Shown here one piece after another: positions 5,673-9,489 of a DNA stretch of 9,489 nt. Numbering within the stretch: position 1 is the first letter of the stretch; each line of letters begins with the position of its first letter. The translations under genes and the position numbers were made by a program. The stretch comes from JAFLCA01 sp041907145 (GTDB lineage: Bacteria; Bdellovibrionota_C; UBA2361; JAFLCA01). The DNA lies in assembly GCA_041907145.1 (NCBI GenBank), contig JAYRHW010000203.1, positions 1 to 9,489 of the forward strand, written 5' to 3'. The notes below the pieces were generated by a model, which saw nothing but the letters and a program-made list of their open reading frames with translations, was not told the origin of the DNA and made no database searches.

Positions 5673-7891
5673 TACCACCGGGATCCCATCAATGCTGCAA
5701 AAGTTGAGGAGGGGCTAAGGGCCGCGAAGAATCTGCGCCAACGATTTACCGATCGGAGATTGTCAAAGTCATTTCCCCGCGAAGCGTCGACCTCGGCCCT
5801 GTCTAGTAATGCAGAGTCACTGGAGGCATAGAGGAGCTTAGAATACACATCGCCAAGAGAAAGAGTTGAAACGCCAAGACTCCTCTCGATCCTATGACGA
5901 TACTCAAGCCGGGTCTCAGCATACTCCCTCCGGAAGCCCAAATCATAGAGATAGCTGAGCAGGGCAATATAGGATCGTCGGAGCTTGAATGGCGCCCCTC
6001 CCGGCAAGATCCAGCCGTAACGCAGATACAACTTCACGATGGCTATTGTGAGCAAGAAAGCGAGTCCCACTGCACCGGCGAGACGTCCCCCGGGGATCTG
6101 CATCGCGGGAGGCTCCTGGAGCGCTGGCTCGTGCTCGCCAAGATCCTTCGGCAGGATTTCCTCTCCGGGCCCGAGCAGTCCCATGAGTTCCTCGAGTACC
6201 TTCGAATCGACTTGAGTGTCCGCGTGATTTTCTACTTGTTCGGGCTGGGTATCGAAGGGGATCCAGCCGTGACCTGCCACATACACTTCCGCCCAGGCGT
6301 GCCGGTCACTCATACGTAAAAGAATATGACCGTCCTTGGCTTGACTGAGGTCGGTAAGATATCCAGTGCCGATTCGCGACGGGATTCCGAGGGCGCGCAG
6401 CATGTAAACAGTGGCGTGCGCGAAGTGCACGCAGTAGCCCCGCTTGTCTCCGAACAAGAACGGAGCAACGGGGTCCTCGTCCGGCTTTACCTCATGATTG
6501 GGCGTCAAAGTGTAGATCGCGTTTTTGGAAAGGTACTGAACGACCGCAGCGGCTTTCTCAACGGGGCGTTGAACATCGGCGGTGATTTCTCGCGCAAGAT
6601 CGGCATAGCGATGATCGGGATGCGGCTCCAAGTAATGAGCTTTCATAGCGGGTGTCCAACGAGGATCTCCTACGTCCAGCTCCGCTAGGCTCATCAATGG
6701 GAAGCCGGGCGCCATTGAATATGCTCGATAGGCGGCTTTGAAACGAGAGGGATTAGGATTCTTCAGTCCTAAAATTGAAAGCGGATAATCGAGCGCAAAT
6801 GCCAATTTATGATCGGTGAGAAGATACACCGACTGTACAAGCGGGGTCCGGCTCATCAGTTCCACATCTTCGTCGGCTCGGAAGGCTTCTCCGGGGGCAG
6901 TAAGCGACACGTCCTGATCAAATGCGCGATTAGCAATCGTGAGTTCTCTGCCGTTAAACGAGGAGAGAGCACTCTCGCGCATGTACAGCATCGGCAGGAA
7001 CGGGTTCTCCTTATAATCGCCCTCGAGTCGAACAAGGGCGGCCGGCTGATTCGTGCTTCCGAGAGCTGAGTGGAAACCTAGAGGTGACATGCCTTCATTT
7101 GCGGCCTCTCCGACGCCGTTGGCCGCTCGCGTAGCCGCTTCCTGACTATAGAAGGAGTACAGAGCGGAGGTGATGATGTAAATCAAGCCAGCCATGAGCA
7201 GCATGAGTAGGCTGCCGAATACGAGCGAAGGCCGCGAAAGATTGGCGCGAACAGGCGAGGCATGGCTATGGGCAACGGGCTTACTCGGGAGCGTTGCAAA
7301 ATATATATACGCCAGCAAGCCGACGGTCATGCAGGTGCCGAGCACGATAAGCGCGCTGAGCTGCTCGATCTTCAGAGCCCATGCGACCTGTTGGATAATT
7401 CGTGGAGTATCAAAATGAAAATTTCTATGCCCTGAAAAGAAATAGACCGCCACTCCGGAGAGGGCCAGGATCTCCAAGGTCAGGGCATGGCGAAACTTCC
7501 AGAAGCACCAAGTAAGCACGGCCGCTAGGGCAATAGCTCCCGCTATCAGATTTAGATGAAGACTAACATCGAAACCGAGGAATGCCCGAAACGAGGGGAT
7601 TTGGGACAGCGCGTTCAATGGAATGAGAAGCAAGCGATACAGCACGCCGCTAATCAGCGCGAGGGAAAAGAATCCCCTCTGGGTGAGTGGAGTAAAGGCC
7701 AAGCGTGAAGCTACGAGAATCCCTATAATCGATCCCGCGGTTACCAAGCTCGGGGCTGTGCCAAGTACCACGACGCGGTCGAGACTCGTAACAAAAAGCG
7801 CGAAGAATAATGATCGCAAAAACACGACGGCCCAGTAACTTAGGCGCATGGAGCGCGTTTCGAAACTCGGAAAGAGTACCGCGGCGCTCAC
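5672..7891 (-). CDS. Membrane-bound transglutaminase-like protein (TgpA-type: multi-TM, TGc domain, DUF4129-like tail)
   Basis: This is a 739-residue protein read from GTG 7889-7891. That start overlaps the DUF58 stop as GTGA and has GGAGG seven bases upstream. The same frame extends to a TTG at 7921, but that lacks support. About six to seven membrane segments fill residues 15-245. An extracytoplasmic region follows, with the transglutaminase-like domain at about 445-560: Cys487 in RGYCVHFAHA, His531 in DRHAWAEVY and Asp547 in PFDTQPE form the intact Cys-His-Asp triad. A last membrane helix lies at about 601-620, followed by a cytoplasmic tail resembling DUF4129 (REYAETRLEYRHRIERS). This is the layout of Pseudomonas aeruginosa TgpA, which is likewise encoded with DUF58 and MoxR genes. 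Whether the domain crosslinks, hydrolyses peptides or acts on peptidoglycan cannot be told from sequence. Gene second in the operon. Confidence 0.93.
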   Translation of the reverse strand: MSAAVLFPSFETRSMRLSYWAVVFLRSLFFALFVTSLDRVVVLGTAPSLVTAGSIIGILVASRLAFTPLTQRGFFSLALISGVLYRLLLIPLNALSQIPSFRAFLGFDVSLHLNLIAGAIALAAVLTWCFWKFRHALTLEILALSGVAVYFFSGHRNFHFDTPRIIQQVAWALKIEQLSALIVLGTCMTVGLLAYIYFATLPSKPVAHSHASPVRANLSRPSLVFGSLLMLLMAGLIYIITSALYSFYSQEAATRAANGVGEAANEGMSPLGFHSALGSTNQPAALVRLEGDYKENPFLPMLYMRESALSSFNGRELTIANRAFDQDVSLTAPGEAFRADEDVELMSRTPLVQSVYLLTDHKLAFALDYPLSILGLKNPNPSRFKAAYRAYSMAPGFPLMSLAELDVGDPRWTPAMKAHYLEPHPDHRYADLAREITADVQRPVEKAAAVVQYLSKNAIYTLTPNHEVKPDEDPVAPFLFGDKRGYCVHFAHATVYMLRALGIPSRIGTGYLTDLSQAKDGHILLRMSDRHAWAEVYVAGHGWIPFDTQPEQVENHADTQVDSKVLEELMGLLGPGEEILPKDLGEHEPALQEPPAMQIPGGRLAGAVGLAFLLTIAIVKLYLRYGWILPGGAPFKLRRSYIALLSYLYDLGFRREYAETRLEYRHRIERSLGVSTLSLGDVYSKLLYASSDSALLDRAEVDASRGNDFDNLRSVNRWRRFFAALSPSSTFAALMGSRW

Positions 7892-9249
7892 GTCACCACC
7901 TCCCAGTTCCGGCGGCTGCAAAGAGCCATAAATTCCTGGAAGATGGGGGCGGGAAGTTCTGGCGACAGGGGTCGGGACGTGCCAAGAAACCAGGCTGCGA
8001 GCGCGGCGGTAGAGCTATTCCGAATTGGTGCATTTGTGGGCATGTTCAGAGGCCGGCTTACTGGCCCCTCGATCAAGTAGAATACCGGAACTATCTGCCG
8101 ACTTTCGAGCAGGCTAGCCATTGAAGTGAGACGTTCGCGGTACGAGGACTCAGCAAGCCTTGAGCGCGCGGCGAACAGGACGATTTTATCAATCCTGCTT
8201 TCAATCAACTGGCCGGAGCAGTACTCGAGTAGAGCCAGAATGTCGTCGCTGCCGTGAGAACTGCCCCAGGCCGTCTTTACCAAGAGATCGCAGGCGTCGG
8301 CGACCGAACGCGCAGGTTTGCGGTGCTCCATGCCATCGCAGCCAAAGAAGAGCTCCAAATCGAGGTCGTGAAGTTGCTTTAAGTAAGCAAGTACTTCCGA
8401 GCAGAGATAGTCCTCGTCAGTATCAGCGACCGCGTATACGATGACCTGGCCCTCGGGCGTCATGGTGTGCTCGGGGTGTCTCGCAATGAGCTCCCCCGTG
8501 CGAGCGTAGATCTTCCAAACAACTTTCTTCAGACCGTCCGATGGGTGGTAGGATTTTAAATCGAAGGGGTCGCCGAGGCGCTCCTGTGTCGCGAGGACGA
8601 TGTCGCCCGAGCGCTGACACGAGCTGATGACCGGACGAGCGGAGGGTGCCGCTACCGGCGGTTCGACGCGAAAGACCTGCGCCGGATTTGGATCCATTTC
8701 CCAGCGAAGCTGAGTAAACCCAAATTGGTCGCCAAGGCTTGCCGTGATCCGAGTGATGTTCCACTCGCCTCGATGCGGGAAGGTAAGGAACTCGTTGAGG
8801 AGCCGATCGCCATAGGCGCTTCCCGTTAGCCGGTGAATTGACGGGCTTACTCCCGGATACTCAAATTCCGGTTCGATAGTGAGTACAAAGAAGGGGGCGA
8901 TCTGCACCGGTGATGTGCGAAGGAGGAAGCGTGTCACGGATCCCGAGGTTACAGACTCTCCGCTCATGCCCTCAGCAGGAGAGTGCAAGCTGACTCGCAG
9001 CGTCTTTCGCAGTCTGATGCCTTGAGCCACGGTGAAAACCAAACACACTCCGATCGCTGACGCCAAGCTGTAGGCGAAAATCGAAGCAATGATGTCGTGC
9101 TCCCCTCGAGCCGGTCCGGTGATGAGTAGGACAACGAACAGGAGTACGAGAATGCCCCTAAGGGTTAATAGGAAATTAAAATTACGAAAGAGTTGCACCG
9201 TTCGAAGCCAGGGAAAGGCATGTAAATTTTGAACCTGAGCTCCCGGCAT
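7888..9249 (-). CDS. DUF58 domain membrane protein
   Basis: This 453-residue protein is the first gene of the operon. Two hydrophobic segments (about 31-47 and 52-77) form a membrane hairpin near the N-terminus. A beta-rich stretch of about 80-210 precedes the DUF58 signature at 227-257 (DPFDLKSYHPSDGLKKVVW and then KIYARTGELIAR), which matches the family pattern of Tyr, Pro, Asp, Trp-Lys and Ala-Arg-Thr-Gly. One glycine of the usual PGD is Ser236. A VWA-like fold probably follows. The strand that normally carries the metal-binding DxSxS reads DTDED here (276-280), and the C-terminal part looks like VWA strands (KIVLFAARS, IVPVFYLIEG). DUF58 proteins are the usual partners of MoxR ATPases. 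Start ATG 9247-9249 has no good Shine-Dalgarno site, but no better in-frame start is visible. The 3' end encodes the ribosome-binding site of the transglutaminase gene. Confidence 0.88.
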   Translation of the reverse strand: MPGAQVQNLHAFPWLRTVQLFRNFNFLLTLRGILVLLFVVLLITGPARGEHDIIASIFAYSLASAIGVCLVFTVAQGIRLRKTLRVSLHSPAEGMSGESVTSGSVTRFLLRTSPVQIAPFFVLTIEPEFEYPGVSPSIHRLTGSAYGDRLLNEFLTFPHRGEWNITRITASLGDQFGFTQLRWEMDPNPAQVFRVEPPVAAPSARPVISSCQRSGDIVLATQERLGDPFDLKSYHPSDGLKKVVWKIYARTGELIARHPEHTMTPEGQVIVYAVADTDEDYLCSEVLAYLKQLHDLDLELFFGCDGMEHRKPARSVADACDLLVKTAWGSSHGSDDILALLEYCSGQLIESRIDKIVLFAARSRLAESSYRERLTSMASLLESRQIVPVFYLIEGPVSRPLNMPTNAPIRNSSTAALAAWFLGTSRPLSPELPAPIFQEFMALCSRRNWEVVT

Positions 9250-9331
9250 AGAAGGAATAAGCGATAGTGAGTAAATGATGCATGTGCAGGTCCGACTGCA
9301 AATATGCGATCGGCCTCACGGCAATTTTGCC

Positions 9332-9359
9332 AGTATACATGATGATCCCGCAGCCCCAA
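9332..9359 (-). promoter_or_regulatory. Candidate promoter of the DUF58-transglutaminase-TPR-MoxR operon
   Basis: On the - strand, TTGGGG (9359-9354) and TATACT (9337-9332) are 16 bases apart. The -10 is good and the -35 poor. Transcription would start near 9325, giving a leader of about 75 bases before ATG 9249. No operator-like palindrome is obvious. Assigned from sequence alone. Confidence 0.3.
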
Positions 9360-9380
9360 AAGACTGGAGGAAAGTCCTTC
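9358..9380 (-). terminator. Weak terminator-like hairpin after the partial regulator gene
   Basis: Read on the - strand, GAAGGACT pairs with AGTCTTTT (two G-U pairs) around the loop TTCCTCC. The stem is AU-rich, and its T tract is part of the stem rather than following it. The position, about 45 bases past the regulator stop and just upstream of the operon promoter candidate, is right for a terminator, but the structure is weak. Confidence 0.25.
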
Positions 9381-9422
9381 TACCGGTGGGTATTTGACGA
9401 CTGGCTCTTAAAGGGAGCTGAA

Positions 9423-9489
9423 CTAAACCGTAAGCAGGTTATGCCGAATTGCGTAACGAATGAGGTCGGCAGTGGAGCCGAACCCCAAC
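9423..9489 (-). CDS. LuxR/NarL-type response regulator, last 21 residues (cut by window end)
   Basis: The - strand frame ending at TAG 9423-9425 encodes LGFGSTADLIRYAIRHNLLTV. The pattern (K)LG-x-x-S-x-x-[DE]-L-[IV]-R-Y-A-[IL]-R-x-x-L is that of the last two helices of GerE/LuxR-type DNA-binding domains in NarL/FixJ-family response regulators. These end in nearly the same way after the recognition helix. The rest of the gene lies to the right of the window. If correct, a two-component regulator sits upstream of, and in the same direction as, the DUF58-MoxR operon. The fragment is short, so the family call rests on one motif. Confidence 0.6.
   Translation of the reverse strand, partial: LGFGSTADLIRYAIRHNLLTV

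Noticed and set aside
8423..8764. 113-codon - strand frame inside the DUF58 gene
   Set aside because: It is in an alternative frame to the DUF58 coding sequence, its translation is Arg/Gly/Ser-rich, and it has no RBS.
9165..9359. 64-codon - strand frame overlapping the start of the DUF58 gene
   Set aside because: Its 3' part overlaps the DUF58 N-terminus in another frame, there is no Shine-Dalgarno site, and it shows no recognisable motif. The leader region is better explained as promoter and untranslated sequence.
9366..9377. GGAGGAAAGTCC, resembling the 5' conserved segment of RNase P RNA
   Set aside because: The match stops after GGAAAGTCC. The expected GGGC continuation and the later conserved segments are absent, and the region is a short gap between two - strand genes.

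Overview
The window is a well-packed chromosomal segment of moderate GC from a probably Gram-negative bacterium. The evidence for that is a lipoprotein signal, an SPase I-type signal peptide, an NfeD/slipin pair and a TgpA-like transglutaminase. I cannot name the genus. The GGGACTGTCCC repeat cluster is a kind I associate from memory with delta-proteobacteria and relatives, which is only a weak hint.

Left part, + strand (1-2360): the 3' half of a glutamate racemase gene (murI, peptidoglycan precursor synthesis), then a small cysteine-rich lipoprotein of unknown function. A clear sigma70-type promoter (TTGATC-N17-GATAAT) follows and drives an nfeD-type gene and a QmcA/paraslipin-type SPFH gene, a conserved membrane-organisation pair. 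A Rho-independent terminator follows the slipin stop.

Middle (2361-2769): a 409-bp non-coding stretch between convergent transcription units. It holds the slipin terminator, several small hairpins, a possible 14-codon ORF with a ribosome-binding site, a strong GC-rich hairpin, and three copies of a GGGACTGTCCC repeat. Two copies form a perfect 25-bp inverted pair that stops one base short of the moxR stop codon.

Right part, - strand (9249 down to 2770): a tightly coupled four-gene operon reading DUF58 protein, membrane transglutaminase, exported TPR protein, MoxR AAA+ ATPase. The junctions are GTGA, TAATG and ATGA overlaps, so the four products are probably translated together. MoxR-type ATPases are usually proposed to act as chaperones on their DUF58/VWA partners. 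Here the output would be a periplasm-facing transglutaminase-fold domain plus a periplasmic TPR scaffold, so an envelope-maturation or stress role is the reasonable inference; the substrate is unknown.

The last 67 bases encode, on the - strand, the last 21 residues of what looks like a LuxR/NarL-family response regulator, recognised from its final DNA-binding helices. About 160 bp with a candidate promoter and a weak terminator-like hairpin separate it from the DUF58 gene.
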